DNA from: an uncultured Pseudomonadota bacterium
GTDB lineage: Bacteria; Pseudomonadota; Alphaproteobacteria; UBA9219
NCBI GenBank assembly: GCA_903919315.1
Contig: CAIXHP010000036.1
Location: forward strand, 1 to 53,992
DNA: 53,992 nt
Reading direction: 5' to 3'
The notes under the pieces are model-generated. The model was not told the origin of the DNA, did no database searches, and was given only the letters and a program-made list of their open reading frames with translations. A program made the translations under genes and the position numbers. Shown here piece by piece: positions 27,276 to 37,916 of the stretch (the stretch's first letter is position 1; each line of letters starts with the position of its first letter).

Positions 27276-29090
27276 ATGCGCACATCCATCCCCACGGAAG
27301 CAAGCATGAACACACAAAGCGATCGCAATTCGGACCAACCGCGTCAAAAGAATCTCCGCGTTCTGCGCCAGCTCTTTCCCTATCTGCGGCCTTACCGCGC
27401 CATCGTGGCGGGGGCGGGACTCGCTTTGGCGCTGACCGCTTTGATTCCGCTCAGCATCGGCTATGGGCTGCGCGCGATGATCGATCAAGGTTTTGCCGCG
27501 TCCGATCCGGCGATGCTCGACCGGAGCCTTTTGGGGTTGCTGGGCCTGATCGTGGTGATGGCGGCGGCTACCTTTGCCCGGTTCTCGCTCGTCGCATGGC
27601 TGGGCGAGCGTATCGTCGCCGATCTGCGCCGCGCCATGTACGACCATATCCTGCGGCTCAGCCCGGCCTATTTCGAAACCGCGCGCAGCGGCGACATTCT
27701 GGCCCGGATCACGGCGGACACCAGCGTGCTGCAAGTCGTGGTGGGATCGTCCCTGTCCGGCGGGGCGCGGAACATTCTGATTCTTATCGGCGGCACGATC
27801 ATGATGATGCTGACCAGCGCGCAGCTGAGCGGCCTGATGGCGCTGATGATTCCGTTGATCGTCGTTCCGATCGTCTTTCTGGGACGCCGCGTGCGCATGC
27901 TCTCGCGCGCCAGCCAGGACAAGATTGCCGATGTGAATGTTTATGCCGAGGAAACCATCCACGGCATTCGCACGGTGCAGGCCTTTGGGCACGAGCTGTT
28001 CGACCGCCTGCGTTTCACCGCGCATGTGGAAGGCGCGTTGAGCGTGGCGATGCGCCGGATCCACGCGCGGGCTTGGCTGACCGCGTTGGTTATCTTTCTG
28101 GTCTTTTCCTCCATCGGCATCATTTTGTGGACGGGCGGACACGCCGTGTTGAGGGGCGAGCTGAGCGCGGGGCAACTGGTCTCGTTCAGCTTTTTCTCGG
28201 TTCTGGTCGCCGGAGCTGTCGGCGCTGTCAGCGAATTGGTGGGCGATCTGCAACGCGCGGCGGGCGCGACCGAACGCATCTTTGACCTTCTCAACGTCGC
28301 GCCTACCGTCGTTGCCCCCCTCAAGCCCGTGCCTATGCCGGTGCCGGGGCGCGGCGAGGTGCAGTTTGAGAACGTCACGTTCCGTTATCCCGCGCAGCCC
28401 GATCATCCCGCCTTGCACGACATCAACTTCGCCGTCAAATCAGGCGAGCGCGTGGCGATTGTCGGCCCCAGCGGCGCGGGCAAGACCACCCTCTTCCAGC
28501 TTATGCTGCGATTCTACGATCCGCAGACCGGGGTGATCCGGCTGGACGGCATCGACATTCGCGGCGCGGCGTTTCAGGATTTTCGCTCCCACATCGGACT
28601 TGTGCCGCAGGATCCGACGATTTTTTCGGCCAACGCGTGGCACAACATTGGCTATGGCCGCGAGGGCGCGAGCGAGGACATGATCGTGGCCGCCGCCAAG
28701 GCCGCCCACGCCCATGAATTTCTTGAAGCCTTGCCGCAGGGCTATGACACCTTCCTCGGCGAAAAGGGCGTGCGGTTGTCGGGCGGGCAGCGCCAGCGGA
28801 TCGCCATCGCCCGCGCGATCCTGCGCAACCCTTCGCTGCTGCTGCTCGACGAAGCCACCTCGGCGCTGGATGCGGAGAGCGAGCGGCTGGTGCAGGATGC
28901 CTTTGCCCGGCTGATGCAGAACCGCACCACGCTCGTCATCGCGCACAGGCTGGCGACGGTCGTCAACGCCGACCGCATTCTGGTTCTGGAGCAGGGAAAG
29001 ATCGTCGCGACCGGGACGCATGCCAGCCTGATCGCCGAAGGCGGGCTTTACGCCCGATTGGCTGCGTTGCAGTTCGATCCCAACCTATGA
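27276..29090 (+). CDS. ABC exporter half-transporter, MsbA/ABCB-type
   Basis: 604 residues. The N-terminal ABC transmembrane domain (about 30-330) has six predicted helices, for example PYRAIVAGAGLALALTALIP and ILIGGTIMMMLTSAQLSGLM. The nucleotide-binding domain follows: Walker A GPSGAGKTT, Q-loop VPQDP, signature LSGGQRQRIAIARAI, Walker B LLLLDEATSALD, and the H-loop in LVIAHRLATVVNADRI. It should work as a homodimer exporting lipid or another hydrophobic substrate. The ATG at 27276 has AAGGA seven bases upstream; an in-frame ATG at 27306 is less favoured. Its 3' end overlaps the convergent DedA gene by six bases. Confidence 0.93.
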   Translation: MRTSIPTEASMNTQSDRNSDQPRQKNLRVLRQLFPYLRPYRAIVAGAGLALALTALIPLSIGYGLRAMIDQGFAASDPAMLDRSLLGLLGLIVVMAAATFARFSLVAWLGERIVADLRRAMYDHILRLSPAYFETARSGDILARITADTSVLQVVVGSSLSGGARNILILIGGTIMMMLTSAQLSGLMALMIPLIVVPIVFLGRRVRMLSRASQDKIADVNVYAEETIHGIRTVQAFGHELFDRLRFTAHVEGALSVAMRRIHARAWLTALVIFLVFSSIGIILWTGGHAVLRGELSAGQLVSFSFFSVLVAGAVGAVSELVGDLQRAAGATERIFDLLNVAPTVVAPLKPVPMPVPGRGEVQFENVTFRYPAQPDHPALHDINFAVKSGERVAIVGPSGAGKTTLFQLMLRFYDPQTGVIRLDGIDIRGAAFQDFRSHIGLVPQDPTIFSANAWHNIGYGREGASEDMIVAAAKAAHAHEFLEALPQGYDTFLGEKGVRLSGGQRQRIAIARAILRNPSLLLLDEATSALDAESERLVQDAFARLMQNRTTLVIAHRLATVVNADRILVLEQGKIVATGTHASLIAEGGLYARLAALQFDPNL

Positions 29091-29720
29091 CGCGGGGGGA
29101 ACGTCGTCGGGCGGCGCGACCTGCGCCTGATCGCGGCGATTCCGCCAACGGACGAACATCACCCGCGCGATGATCACGGCGGCGAACAAGCCGAGAGCGG
29201 CGATCATGAGGCTGCGCACTTCGTAATTGACCTCGGCCTCGCGATGCTTGCCCAAGTGCGCGAAGATGTTCCCAAACAGGTAACCCGCGCCGCAAAAAGC
29301 CAACGCCCAGATAAACGCCGCCGCCAGATTCAGGATCGCGAACCGCCGCCACGGAATGCGGCTCATCCCTATGGCGATGCCGCTGACGTTGCGGATGCCG
29401 TACATAAAGCGATAGGACAAGATAAACGCGGCGGCGTATTTTTCCAACCAGCCAACCGCCTTGTCGAACTTTGGCTGCAATTTCGGATAATGGGCGATGA
29501 TGCGCGTGCCGTAGCGACGGCCCAGAAAGAAAAACACCTGATCGCCGCAAAAACTGCCTAGCCATGCCGCCACGAACAACGCGCCGATGTTCAGAAAGCC
29601 CCGTTGCGCCGCGAGCGCGGCGAAAATGACGAAAGTTTCCCCTTCCAGAGCCGCCCACACAAAGGTGATCAGGTAAAACCAATCACCATTCTGCCGCACC
29701 ATATCGAGAATTTCAGCCAT
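29085..29720 (-). CDS. DedA-family membrane protein (VTT domain)
   Basis: 211 residues from the ATG at 29720. DedA proteins are inner-membrane proteins, some of which recycle undecaprenyl phosphate or scramble lipids. The family core is visible: WAALEGETFVIFAALAAQRG (E-G within the first half-helix), FVAAWLGSFCGDQVFFFLGR, the RYG and FDKAVGWLEKYAAAFILSYR region and FMYGIRNVSGIAIGMSRIPW. Four to five helices can be drawn. The C-terminal tail is polar (RDQAQVAPPDDVPPAS). The frame extends 87 codons upstream, but that part is not family-like and overlaps the next gene. Confidence 0.88.
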   Translation of the reverse strand: MAEILDMVRQNGDWFYLITFVWAALEGETFVIFAALAAQRGFLNIGALFVAAWLGSFCGDQVFFFLGRRYGTRIIAHYPKLQPKFDKAVGWLEKYAAAFILSYRFMYGIRNVSGIAIGMSRIPWRRFAILNLAAAFIWALAFCGAGYLFGNIFAHLGKHREAEVNYEVRSLMIAALGLFAAVIIARVMFVRWRNRRDQAQVAPPDDVPPAS

Positions 29721-29871
29721 CGCCTTACCGAAAAGAGGGGGAGAAGGAACAAGGACGCCCCCGTGCGTCCATCGCAAGCAACCAAACCATCGCGAACAAG
29801 ACCACGATTCACCTTGGGTTGGGAAGCCCCTTCGCGCGGATGGAGACCCCCGGCAACATGGCGCATAAAAA

Positions 29872-30747
29872 TCAGTCCGGCGTGAACGAAGGCGCTTGCT
29901 TCGGCTGGTTGTCCAAAGTCGCGCCCGGAGGGGTTTGCCGCGCATTTCGCGCCCGCAGATCGTCGTCTTCGTCGAAGTCAAAGCCGAGCGCCTTATACTG
30001 CTCCGGCACCGAGGCTGCGCCGAGCATCAGCACGTTCAGGCATTGGCTGAAATGCGGATCGAAGGGGTTTTTGCGCATGGTATCAAGCAGCATCACGAGT
30101 TGCGCCAGCGCGTCCTTGATCTTGTTGCCGTCCCAGTCCATCTGGTTGACCAGTTCCGAATCCCGCGCCCCCGGGCCGCCGACGACCACGCCGAGGACCA
30201 ATTGCGCCTGCTCCAGCTTGCGCAGGAAATTGATCTTGGTGTGGTGCGCCATCCTATCCGTGCCGTAGGATTCCAGCCCCTCTTCGGCCATCATGTCGAT
30301 GGTGGCGCGCATCATGCGCAGGCGGCGCATGAGCAAGTCTTGCGCCACCTCGCGGTCAATTTGCTCAAGGCCATAGAGGATGATCAGGATGTCTCCTGAG
30401 CTTTCGTTCGCCATCACCATGCGCTCGCGGCAGGCCTTGATGGCGCCCGCGCCGAGGAACGTCTGGTGTTCGGGCGTGCTGCCGGTCGGGTCGATCACAA
30501 TCGGGCCTTTGTGCCGAACGTTGCGATCAACCAAGTCGCCCAACTCGCGCCGCGCAATGCCCCGACTGACGCTGAGCGCGACGAGGTCCCAGTTGTGCTG
30601 GTCGGCGTAGAGCGCGACAACATCCTTGATCGTCGCCGCGAGCTTTCCGGTGTCGTCCTGAAAGACAAACGGAACCTGCACCTCGATCGCGCGCAGAACG
30701 TTCTTTAGGGTTCCAAAGGTATCGAAATGCACGATGGGCTGATTCAT
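29872..30747 (-). CDS. Conserved-looking hypothetical protein, 291 residues
   Basis: The protein begins MNQPIVHFDTFGTLKNVLRA and has no signal peptide or membrane helix. The first 130 residues look alpha/beta with a possible phosphate or nucleotide pocket (VIDPTGSTPEHQTFLGAGAI). The middle is helical and rich in Met and Arg (DLLMRRLRMMRATIDMMAEE). The tail is acidic then low-complexity (FDFDEDDDLRARNARQTPPG). The ATG at 30747 has GGAG eight bases upstream. It lies 82 bases after greA on the same strand and before dedA. I do not recognise the family. Confidence 0.7.
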   Translation of the reverse strand: MNQPIVHFDTFGTLKNVLRAIEVQVPFVFQDDTGKLAATIKDVVALYADQHNWDLVALSVSRGIARRELGDLVDRNVRHKGPIVIDPTGSTPEHQTFLGAGAIKACRERMVMANESSGDILIILYGLEQIDREVAQDLLMRRLRMMRATIDMMAEEGLESYGTDRMAHHTKINFLRKLEQAQLVLGVVVGGPGARDSELVNQMDWDGNKIKDALAQLVMLLDTMRKNPFDPHFSQCLNVLMLGAASVPEQYKALGFDFDEDDDLRARNARQTPPGATLDNQPKQAPSFTPD

Positions 30748-30829
30748 ACGAACACTCCCGACAACAGGGTTGCAACATCATTCCCGCGACGCGAACAGAT
30801 CCGGCACCAAGCGAAACGGCCCCGATACC

Positions 30830-31306
30830 TTACTTGAACGCCACCTTCACGATCTCGTACGACTTTGAGCCTTTCGGGGTGCTAACCTCGATATTGTCGT
30901 TCACCTGCTTGCCGATCAAAGCCCGCGCCAAGGGCGAGGTGACGGACAAAAGCCCCGCCTTGATGTCGGCTTCGTCTTCGCCGACGATCTGATAGCGCAC
31001 TTCCTCTTCGGTATCGTCGTCCACGAGCGTGACGGTCGCGCCGAATTTGACGGCTTTGCCGTTCAACTTGGACACGTCAATCACCTCGGCGCGGCCGATT
31101 TTGTCTTCCAGTTCCTGAATGCGGCCTTCGACGAAGCTCTGGCGTTCGCGCGCGGCGTGGTATTCGGCGTTTTCCGAAAGATCGCCATGTTCGCGGGCCT
31201 CGGCAATCGCCTTGATGATAGCGGGCCGCTCGGTGCCGCGCAGGTGGCGCAGTTCTTCCTCAAGCCGGTCATAGCCCGAAAGGGTCATCGGAACTTTATC
31301 GTTCAT
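30830..31306 (-). CDS. greA: Transcription elongation factor GreA
   Basis: 158 residues, the usual GreA length. GreA enters the RNA polymerase secondary channel and promotes cleavage of backtracked RNA. The N-terminal coiled coil contains the acidic tip in [20 protein letters not shown] (Asp and Glu of GDLSENAEY). The C-terminal FKBP-like domain ends with [20 protein letters not shown]. The ATG at 31306 is taken over an upstream frame extension, with GAGGAGT just before it. It is cotranscribed with the DUF1653 gene upstream (46-base gap). Confidence 0.96.
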   Translation of the reverse strand: MNDKVPMTLSGYDRLEEELRHLRGTERPAIIKAIAEAREHGDLSENAEYHAARERQSFVEGRIQELEDKIGRAEVIDVSKLNGKAVKFGATVTLVDDDTEEEVRYQIVGEDEADIKAGLLSVTSPLARALIGKQVNDNIEVSTPKGSKSYEIVKVAFK

Positions 31307-31352
31307 GGATACTCCTCGAATTTCCAGTGATAGAAAGAACAGACTTTCCGGA

Positions 31353-31568
31353 TCAAGCCAGACGCTCGAACCGAAGCTTCTCAACCCCGTTGTCGTTCAC
31401 CGTTTCACAGAACATCGCCAGTGGGCGCACCCATACCTGACCCGCGCCATAGAGAGCGCGATAGACCACCAAGTCCTCTCCGGTTTCGGTGTGCTTGGCG
31501 ACGGCAACGACTTCGTATTCTTGCCTGTTGCGATAATGGCGATACCTTTCCCCAATGGCAACCATCAT
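31353..31568 (-). CDS. DUF1653-family small protein
   Basis: 71 residues from the ATG at 31568 (a second ATG follows at 31565). The family pattern is clear: [55 protein letters not shown]1653 proteins are small beta-rich, SH3-like proteins of unknown function, often encoded alone or next to housekeeping genes. It precedes greA by 46 bases on the same strand. The 290 bases upstream to the next gene (31569-31859) show no other gene. Confidence 0.88.
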   Translation of the reverse strand: MMVAIGERYRHYRNRQEYEVVAVAKHTETGEDLVVYRALYGAGQVWVRPLAMFCETVNDNGVEKLRFERLA

Positions 31569-31859
31569 CGAATAGACCTCCCAAGGTCGCAAAAAAGCCC
31601 CCGCCGCCCTTGGTTAATAAGCTGCAGGTCGAGAATCAGACCTAGGAAAGATAGGTCCGCAATGCGGCAACTTCAAGGCTTCCCGGTTGCAGCTGGCCGT
31701 TTCAGGGGCGCAGCGCCGACTATCCTGCCCGTTAACCAAGATAATCGCTACCGTGGCGATTTACATTTCTCCCGGTTTATTCAACTATCAACCCTGTCGG
31801 AGTGGTGTTTCTGCTCGTGAGACGCTGATTTTCCAGAACAACCTTAGGAGGGAATGTTT

Positions 31860-32771
31860 ATGTTGGATATTGTTACGCCCAGATTAACGTTGAAAGAAAC
31901 AGCTGATTCCCTCCTCAGAGAATACAATTCGGCCGCCAACGAACACACAAAGGATGAGCGACACAATGATATAAGCTCGTTGTTGCAAGGTCTTTCTCTT
32001 CTTGACCCGAACGCAACGTCCGACAGCCCTCACCACCAGCGCGATCTTGACGCTCTGCACGTTTGGGGCAAGACCTATGTCGCTGTGGCCGGGGATGCGA
32101 TTGTTCACAGCGATGTCCGAACATTGTCCTTTTTGGGAAACCGGTTGGTCAATGCCGCCTCGCACCACCCGCTTGTCGCTCACGAAGCCCTCGCGGTCTT
32201 TCACGGTGTTGCAAGCCGTGTCGTGGCTTCCGCATGGCATTGCGTTCAGGAGATTCAGCCCTTTGCCTCTCTGGAAAACACCGAGCGGGCCTATGTCGCG
32301 CTCGTTCAAGCTGCCGCAAAAGCGAAAGGCACGGTTGGGGATCATCCGGCCAGCGCGACCTATCTTCAGGAAATCGCCGACGGCGCAAAGGATCGTGTCG
32401 TGAAGGTTCGACAATCTCCTTTGAGCAAGGTTCCCACGCTTCGGGCGTGGGCTTTGATGGCTGGCGCCGTCGCGTTTCGTGAGCATGATGTTTCGCTCTT
32501 GTTGCCGTTATCCGATTTCGTAAGTGGCAACAAAGCCTTCCTGAAAGCGAATCCGCGCGTCGCCGTTGAAATCGCCGCCGCCTATCTGAGGCAGGAGTTT
32601 GCACTCGGACGTCAGGGAAAATTGGCGGACACCTCCGGCCTTCGCGAAAATCTGCTCCCACAGATGGAGCCGAAATTCATTGCGGAGGCTTATGCTGCAG
32701 CCACCGCCCCGATACCCCCGAAGCCCGGCGCCGCGAGCAAGCGCTTTGCGGAAAGCTTGACGCCGACGTAA
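31860..32771 (+). CDS. Hypothetical protein, 303 residues
   Basis: Starts MLDIVTPRLTLKETADSLLR. An AGGAGG site lies eight bases before the ATG at 31860, which favours it over the ATG at 31854, too close to that site. The protein is alanine-rich and almost entirely helical by eye, without signal peptide or membrane segment, and may form a helical-repeat fold. Short motifs: SFLGNRLVNAASHHPLVAHE, LRAWALMAGAVAFREHDVSL and PRVAVEIAAAYLRQEFALG. It is convergent with carB (27-base gap) and divergent from the DUF1653 gene. No family recognised. Confidence 0.65.
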   Translation: MLDIVTPRLTLKETADSLLREYNSAANEHTKDERHNDISSLLQGLSLLDPNATSDSPHHQRDLDALHVWGKTYVAVAGDAIVHSDVRTLSFLGNRLVNAASHHPLVAHEALAVFHGVASRVVASAWHCVQEIQPFASLENTERAYVALVQAAAKAKGTVGDHPASATYLQEIADGAKDRVVKVRQSPLSKVPTLRAWALMAGAVAFREHDVSLLLPLSDFVSGNKAFLKANPRVAVEIAAAYLRQEFALGRQGKLADTSGLRENLLPQMEPKFIAEAYAAATAPIPPKPGAASKRFAESLTPT

Positions 32772-32798
32772 CCCCCTGCATCGGGCGATGGCGCTCGG

Positions 32799-35700
32799 CT
32801 ATTTGAAGTAAGCCTGCAGCGCCATCACTTCGAGGCTTCCGGTTTGCAAGGCGCCGATGGCTTCCACGGCGGCCCTTGCGCCGGGCATGGTGGTGTATTG
32901 GGGGATGCCTTGCATGAGGGCGGTGCGGCGGAGGCTGAAGCTGTCGGCCAAGGTCTGCGCGCCTTCGGCGGTCGTGTTGATCATCATCTGGACTTCGCCG
33001 TTGATCATCGCGTCGACGACGTGCGGCTGGCCTTCATAGACCTTGTTCACGCGCTTTACCGGCACGTCCGCTTCTTGCAGCGCGGTCGCCGTGCCGCCGG
33101 TGGCGATCAGTTGGAAGCCCAGCGCGATCAGGCGACGCGCCAGCAAGATAGCCGCAGCCTTGTCGCGGTCTTTCACCGAGATAAAACAGGTTCCCGTCAG
33201 CGGCAGTTTCAGCCCCGCGCCGAGTTGCGCCTTGGCGAAAGCATGCGCGAAATCGCGATCCAGACCCATCACTTCGCCGGTCGATTTCATTTCCGGCCCC
33301 AGCACCGTGTCCACGCCGGGGAAACGTGCGAAGGGGAACACCGGAGTCTTGACCGCGAGACGCGCCACGCCTGCGGGCTTTTTCTTTTCTTCCCGCACGA
33401 GGTCGGCGAGCTTTTCGCCCACCATGACCCGCGCGGCGAGTTTCGCAATCGGCGTTCCAATCGCCTTGGCGACGAACGGCACCGTGCGGCTGGCGCGGGG
33501 GTTGACCTCAAGGATGTAAACATCTTCGCCCTTGACCGCGAACTGCACGTTCATCAGGCCGACGACACCGATGGCCAGCGCCAAGGCTTCGGCCTCGCGG
33601 GCAATTTCCTTGACGATCTGCGGCGCGAGGGAATGCGGCGGCAACACGCACGAGCTGTCGCCCGAATGGATGCCCGCTTCTTCGATATGCTCCATGATGC
33701 CCGCGACGAACACGTCCTTGCCGTCCGCCACCACGTCGACATCAACCTCAATCGCGTCCTGAAGGTAATAGTCGATCAGCACGGGGTTGTTGCCCGACAC
33801 ATACACCGCTTTTTGCGTATAGCGGCGCAGCGCCTCGACGTTGTAGACGATCTCCATCGCCCGACCGCCCAGCACATACGAAGGCCGGATGACGATGGGA
33901 TAGCCGATCCGGGCCGCCACCTTTTCCGCTTCTTCGAGATTACGCGCCAAGCCGTTGGCCGGTTGCCGCAAATCCAACTTTTTCAGCAAAACTTGAAAGC
34001 GCTCGCGGTCTTCCGCCAGATCAATCGCGTCCGGCGTGGTGCCGAGGATCGGAATCTTCGCGTCTTGCAGCGCGTCGGCGAGGCGCAGCGGCGTTTGTCC
34101 GCCAAACTGCACCATGACACCGAGCAGCGTTCCCTTGCGTTGCTCCACGCGGACGATCTCAATGACATCTTCGGCGGTCAGAGGCTCGAAATACAGGCGG
34201 TCCGAGGTATCGTAGTCCGTCGAAACCGTTTCCGGGTTGCAGTTGACCATGATGGCTTCAAAGCCCGCTTCGCGCAGCGCCATCACCGCATGGACGCAGC
34301 AATAGTCGAACTCGATCCCCTGCCCGATCCGGTTCGGCCCGCCGCCGAGGATCATTACCTTCTTTTTGTCGGAAGGCTGCGCCTCGCACGCCACGAGATT
34401 CCCGCAGCCGTTTTCGTAGGTCGAATACAAATAGGGCGTGAACGAAGCGAACTCAGCCGCGCAGGTGTCGATGCGTTTGTAAACCGGCGTGACGTTCTGC
34501 TTGCGCCGCGCGGCGGCGATGTCGGATTCCTTTTTGCCCGCCAGCTGCGCCAGACGCGCGTCGCTGAAGCCCATCGACTTGAGCCGCAGCCAGCCCGCCG
34601 CGTCCTTGGGCGTTCCCTTGGCGCGCACGTCCGCTTCGGCGGCGACGATGCCCGCGATTTGTTCGACGAACCACGGGTCAAATTTGCAGATGGAATGGAT
34701 CGTCGGCACGCTCATGCCGCGCCGCAAAGCTTCGGCGATGACCAGAATGCGGTCGCAAGTGGGACGCGCCAGCGCGGCATGAACGGCGTGCAAATCGGCA
34801 TCTTTCAGCGAACGCATCTCGTTCAGACCGGTCAGGCCGATTTCCAGACCGCGCAGCGCTTTTTGCAGGGATTCCTGAAAGGTGCGGCCAATCGCCATGA
34901 CTTCGCCGACGGACTTCATCGCGGTGGTCAGGTTGGCTTCGGTGCCGGGGAATTTTTCGAAGGTGAAGCGCGGAATCTTGGTGACGACGTAATCAATCGT
35001 CGGCTCGAACGCAGCCGGAGTCACGCCGGTGATGTCGTTTTTCAGTTCGTCCAGCGTGTAGCCGACGGCCAGACGCGCGGCGACCTTGGCGATGGGGAAG
35101 CCCGTCGCCTTGCTCGCCAGCGCCGACGAGCGGCTGACGCGCGGGTTCATTTCGATCACCACCATGCGCCCGTCGGCGGGGTTGACGGCGAACTGCACGT
35201 TCGAGCCGCCGGTATCGACGCCGATTTCGCGCAGCACCGCGATGGAGGCGTCGCGCATGATCTGGTATTCTTTGTCCGTCAACGTCAACGCGGGCGCGAC
35301 CGTGATGCTGTCGCCCGTGTGAATGCCCATCGGATCGACGTTTTCAATCGAGCAAATGATGATGCAATTGTCGTTGCGGTCGCGCACGACCTCCATCTCG
35401 TATTCTTTCCAGCCGAGGACGGATTCTTCGACCAGAACTTCCGTGACCGGGCTGGCGGCGAGGCCGCTGGCGACGATGTCGGCGAATTCGGCGCGGTTGT
35501 AGGCGATGCCGCCGCCCGTTCCGGCGAGCGTAAAGCTGGGACGGATGATCGCGGGAAGGCCGACGGCGGCGAGCGCGTCTTGCGCTTCGACCATGTTGGT
35601 GACGACACGGCTTTTCGGGCTGACGAGTCCGATCCGGTCCATCGCGTCGCGGAACTGTTGCCGGTCTTCGGCTTTTTCGATGGCCTCGCGCTTCGCGCCG

Positions 35701-36047
35701 ATCAGTTCAATGCCGAGCCGTTCCAGCGTGCCGTCCTTCGCCAGCGCCATCGCGGTGTTGAGCGCCGTCTGGCCGCCCATCGTCGGCAAAAGGGCATCCG
35801 GCTTTTCGCGCTCCAGAACCTTGGCCACCATCGCGGGCGTGATGGGCTCGATATAGGTCACGTCGGCCACATCGGGGTCGGTCATAATCGTGGCGGGGTT
35901 GGAATTCACCAGAATGATCCGGTAGCCTTCCTGCCGCAGCGCCTTGCAGGCCTGCACCCCCGAATAATCAAACTCGCACGCCTGCCCGATCACGATGGGG
36001 CCAGCGCCAATGATGCAGATGGATTTCAGGTCGGTGCGTTTGGGCAT
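32799..36047 (-). CDS. carB: Carbamoyl-phosphate synthase large chain
   Basis: 1082 residues. CarB makes carbamoyl phosphate from ammonia delivered by CarA, bicarbonate and two ATP, for pyrimidines and arginine. Two homologous ATP-grasp halves are visible: the first starts [20 protein letters not shown], the second near [20 protein letters not shown]. Each has a synthetase motif such as [20 protein letters not shown] and [20 protein letters not shown]. The C-terminal MGS-like allosteric domain (about 945-1082) follows. Its ATG overlaps the carA stop codon (TAATG), so translation is coupled. Confidence 0.98.
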   Translation of the reverse strand: MPKRTDLKSICIIGAGPIVIGQACEFDYSGVQACKALRQEGYRIILVNSNPATIMTDPDVADVTYIEPITPAMVAKVLEREKPDALLPTMGGQTALNTAMALAKDGTLERLGIELIGAKREAIEKAEDRQQFRDAMDRIGLVSPKSRVVTNMVEAQDALAAVGLPAIIRPSFTLAGTGGGIAYNRAEFADIVASGLAASPVTEVLVEESVLGWKEYEMEVVRDRNDNCIIICSIENVDPMGIHTGDSITVAPALTLTDKEYQIMRDASIAVLREIGVDTGGSNVQFAVNPADGRMVVIEMNPRVSRSSALASKATGFPIAKVAARLAVGYTLDELKNDITGVTPAAFEPTIDYVVTKIPRFTFEKFPGTEANLTTAMKSVGEVMAIGRTFQESLQKALRGLEIGLTGLNEMRSLKDADLHAVHAALARPTCDRILVIAEALRRGMSVPTIHSICKFDPWFVEQIAGIVAAEADVRAKGTPKDAAGWLRLKSMGFSDARLAQLAGKKESDIAAARRKQNVTPVYKRIDTCAAEFASFTPYLYSTYENGCGNLVACEAQPSDKKKVMILGGGPNRIGQGIEFDYCCVHAVMALREAGFEAIMVNCNPETVSTDYDTSDRLYFEPLTAEDVIEIVRVEQRKGTLLGVMVQFGGQTPLRLADALQDAKIPILGTTPDAIDLAEDRERFQVLLKKLDLRQPANGLARNLEEAEKVAARIGYPIVIRPSYVLGGRAMEIVYNVEALRRYTQKAVYVSGNNPVLIDYYLQDAIEVDVDVVADGKDVFVAGIMEHIEEAGIHSGDSSCVLPPHSLAPQIVKEIAREAEALALAIGVVGLMNVQFAVKGEDVYILEVNPRASRTVPFVAKAIGTPIAKLAARVMVGEKLADLVREEKKKPAGVARLAVKTPVFPFARFPGVDTVLGPEMKSTGEVMGLDRDFAHAFAKAQLGAGLKLPLTGTCFISVKDRDKAAAILLARRLIALGFQLIATGGTATALQEADVPVKRVNKVYEGQPHVVDAMINGEVQMMINTTAEGAQTLADSFSLRRTALMQGIPQYTTMPGARAAVEAIGALQTGSLEVMALQAYFK

Positions 36048-37261
36048 TATGAAGTCCTCCGCCCTGCCTTATGCGCCGCGATCATGGCGACGAAGCGTTG
36101 GAAAAGATAGTGGCTGTCGTGGGGGCCGGGGGAGGCTTCCGGGTGGTATTGGACGGAGAAAGCGGGTTTGTCTTTGAGCCTCAGGCCTTCGTTGCTGCCG
36201 TCGAACAGGCTGACATGCGTCACTTCGGCGAATTTGGGCAAGGTTTCCGGCAACACGCAAAAGCCGTGGTTCTGGCTGGTGATTTCGACTTTTCCGGTCA
36301 GCAGGTCTTTGACGGGATGGTTCGCGCCGCGATGGCCGCGCGGCATTTTGGCCGTGCGCGCCCCCAGCGCCAGCCCTAGCATCTGGTGGCCCAGACAAAT
36401 ACCGAACAACGGCACACCCCTTTCCAGCACCGCACGGATCACGGGAACTGCGTACACGCCGGTCGCCGCCGGATCGCCGGGGCCGTTGGAGAGAAACACG
36501 CCGTCGGGATTCAGTTCGAAGATCTCGTTCACCGAAGCCTGCGCCGGAACCACCGTGACGCGGCAGCCCGCGCTGACGAGGCACCGAAGGATGTTGCGCT
36601 TAGCGCCATAGTCGATGGCGACGACATGGAAACGCTCCGTCGATTTGGCGGGCGAAGGGGCCGCAGGACTCCAGATGCCGTCTTCCCATGGATAGGTGCA
36701 GGGGCACGTCACGTCTTTGGCCAGATCCATGCCTTCAAGGCCGGGCCATGCTTTGGCATGCGCCAGAATGGAGTCCAGATCGAACCGGCCATCGGGAGCG
36801 TGGCAGATCACGCCGTTCGGCGCACCGCCGTCGCGGATACGGATGGTCAGCGCCCGCGTGTCGATGCCCGCGATGCCGATCAGATTGTTTTGCTTGAGCC
36901 ATGCGCCCAGATGCTCGGCGGCGCGCCAGTTGGACGGCTCGGTGATCGAAGCCCGAAGGACGAGGCCGCGCGCGGCGGGCTTTGCGGTTTCGATGTCCTG
37001 CGCGTTGGTGCCGACGTTGCCGATATGCGGAAAGGTAAAGGTGATGATCTGTCCGGCATAGCTGGGGTCGGTCAGAATCTCCTGATAGCCGGTGATCGAG
37101 GTGTTAAAGCAGACCTCACCCACCGCCTCACCTGCGGCCCCTAACCCGTTGCCCCATAACAGGGTTCCATCGGAAAGCGCTAAAACGGCCGTCGCGCCCT
37201 CAGGTTGCGCTTCGGTCATGCGCGGGCTATTTCGTTGCTGCAAAGGCGACGTGGTTGTCAT
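36047..37261 (-). CDS. carA: Carbamoyl-phosphate synthase small chain
   Basis: About 404 residues. CarA is the glutaminase subunit. The N-terminal CPSase_sm_chain domain ([40 protein letters not shown]) precedes a class I amidotransferase with catalytic Cys in [20 protein letters not shown] and His/Glu in [13 protein letters not shown]. Two starts are possible: the ATG at 37261 has a GGA motif upstream, and the ATG at 37219 gives a more compact N-terminus without a visible ribosome binding site. It is divergent from yqeY, 101 bases away. Confidence 0.95.
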   Translation of the reverse strand: MTTTSPLQQRNSPRMTEAQPEGATAVLALSDGTLLWGNGLGAAGEAVGEVCFNTSITGYQEILTDPSYAGQIITFTFPHIGNVGTNAQDIETAKPAARGLVLRASITEPSNWRAAEHLGAWLKQNNLIGIAGIDTRALTIRIRDGGAPNGVICHAPDGRFDLDSILAHAKAWPGLEGMDLAKDVTCPCTYPWEDGIWSPAAPSPAKSTERFHVVAIDYGAKRNILRCLVSAGCRVTVVPAQASVNEIFELNPDGVFLSNGPGDPAATGVYAVPVIRAVLERGVPLFGICLGHQMLGLALGARTAKMPRGHRGANHPVKDLLTGKVEITSQNHGFCVLPETLPKFAEVTHVSLFDGSNEGLRLKDKPAFSVQYHPEASPGPHDSHYLFQRFVAMIAAHKAGRRTS

Positions 37262-37362
37262 AATATCCGGCGATGATTGGAACCCGCTTAAACGGGTCGG
37301 CACTATGCCGTCTCAAAGCGCGGTTGGCAACCCCCGAAATATCGCCATGAAATGGAGCCGAA

Positions 37363-37821
37363 ATGCTGCGGACTGAACTCACCGATGCCATGAAAGATGC
37401 CTTGCGGAACAAGAACGAACGGGCGCTCAGCACCGTGCGCATGGTTCTCGCCAAAATCAAGGATGCCGACATCGCCGCCCGGCCCAAGGGCAACACCACC
37501 GGCATCGGCGACGACGAAATCCGCGCTCTGCTGCAAGGCATGATCAAGCAGCGCCGCGAGTCCATCGCCCTCTACCAGCAAGGCAACCGCCCCGAACTGG
37601 CGCAACAGGAGAGCGAGGAAATCGCCGTCATCGAGCGTTTCCTGCCCAAGCAAATGGATGAAGCCGAAACCAAAGCCGCCATTGCCCAAGCCATCGCCGC
37701 CACCGGCGCGAAGGACATCAAAGACATGGGCAAAGTCATGGGCGAGCTGAAAAAGGCCTACACCGGCCAAATGGACTTCGCAGCGGCCGGGGCGGCGGTG
37801 AAGGGGATGCTGGGGGGCTAA
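37363..37821 (+). CDS. GatB/YqeY-domain protein
   Basis: 152 residues, the full length of stand-alone YqeY proteins. They resemble the tail domain of the GatB amidotransferase subunit that binds tRNA; their own function is not established. Motifs: MKDALRNKNERALSTVRMVL, IRALLQGMIKQRRESIALYQ, AVIERFLPKQMDEAETKAAI and MGKVMGELKKAYTGQMDFAA. The ATG at 37363 has GGAG five bases upstream. It often precedes dnaG and rpoD in alphaproteobacteria, as here (dnaG 95 bases downstream). Confidence 0.92.
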   Translation: MLRTELTDAMKDALRNKNERALSTVRMVLAKIKDADIAARPKGNTTGIGDDEIRALLQGMIKQRRESIALYQQGNRPELAQQESEEIAVIERFLPKQMDEAETKAAIAQAIAATGAKDIKDMGKVMGELKKAYTGQMDFAAAGAAVKGMLGG

Positions 37822-37868
37822 GCGTTCGTGCGAAACAGTCCATCGTCAAAGTCACTCACCGCGTCCTA

Positions 37869-37895
37869 CCGTCATGTCCGCTTTCGCCGGAATGG
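37869..37895. repeat. Diverged REP-like element
   Basis: CCGTCATGTCCGCTTTCGCC followed by GGAATGG is a degenerate version of the palindrome at 25396-25424, with an imperfect TCCGC/GCCGGA stem. It lies between yqeY and dnaG. Confidence 0.35.
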
Positions 37896-37916
37896 TGGGG
37901 CGGAGGCATGCGCTAA

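Noticed and set aside
27131-27328. 65-codon minus-strand frame upstream of acpP
   Set aside because: Lies in the divergent promoter region, overlaps the ABC transporter start and lacks a family match.
32844-36110. 1088-codon plus-strand frame opposite carB
   Set aside because: Antisense shadow of a clear carbamoyl-phosphate synthase; no family character.
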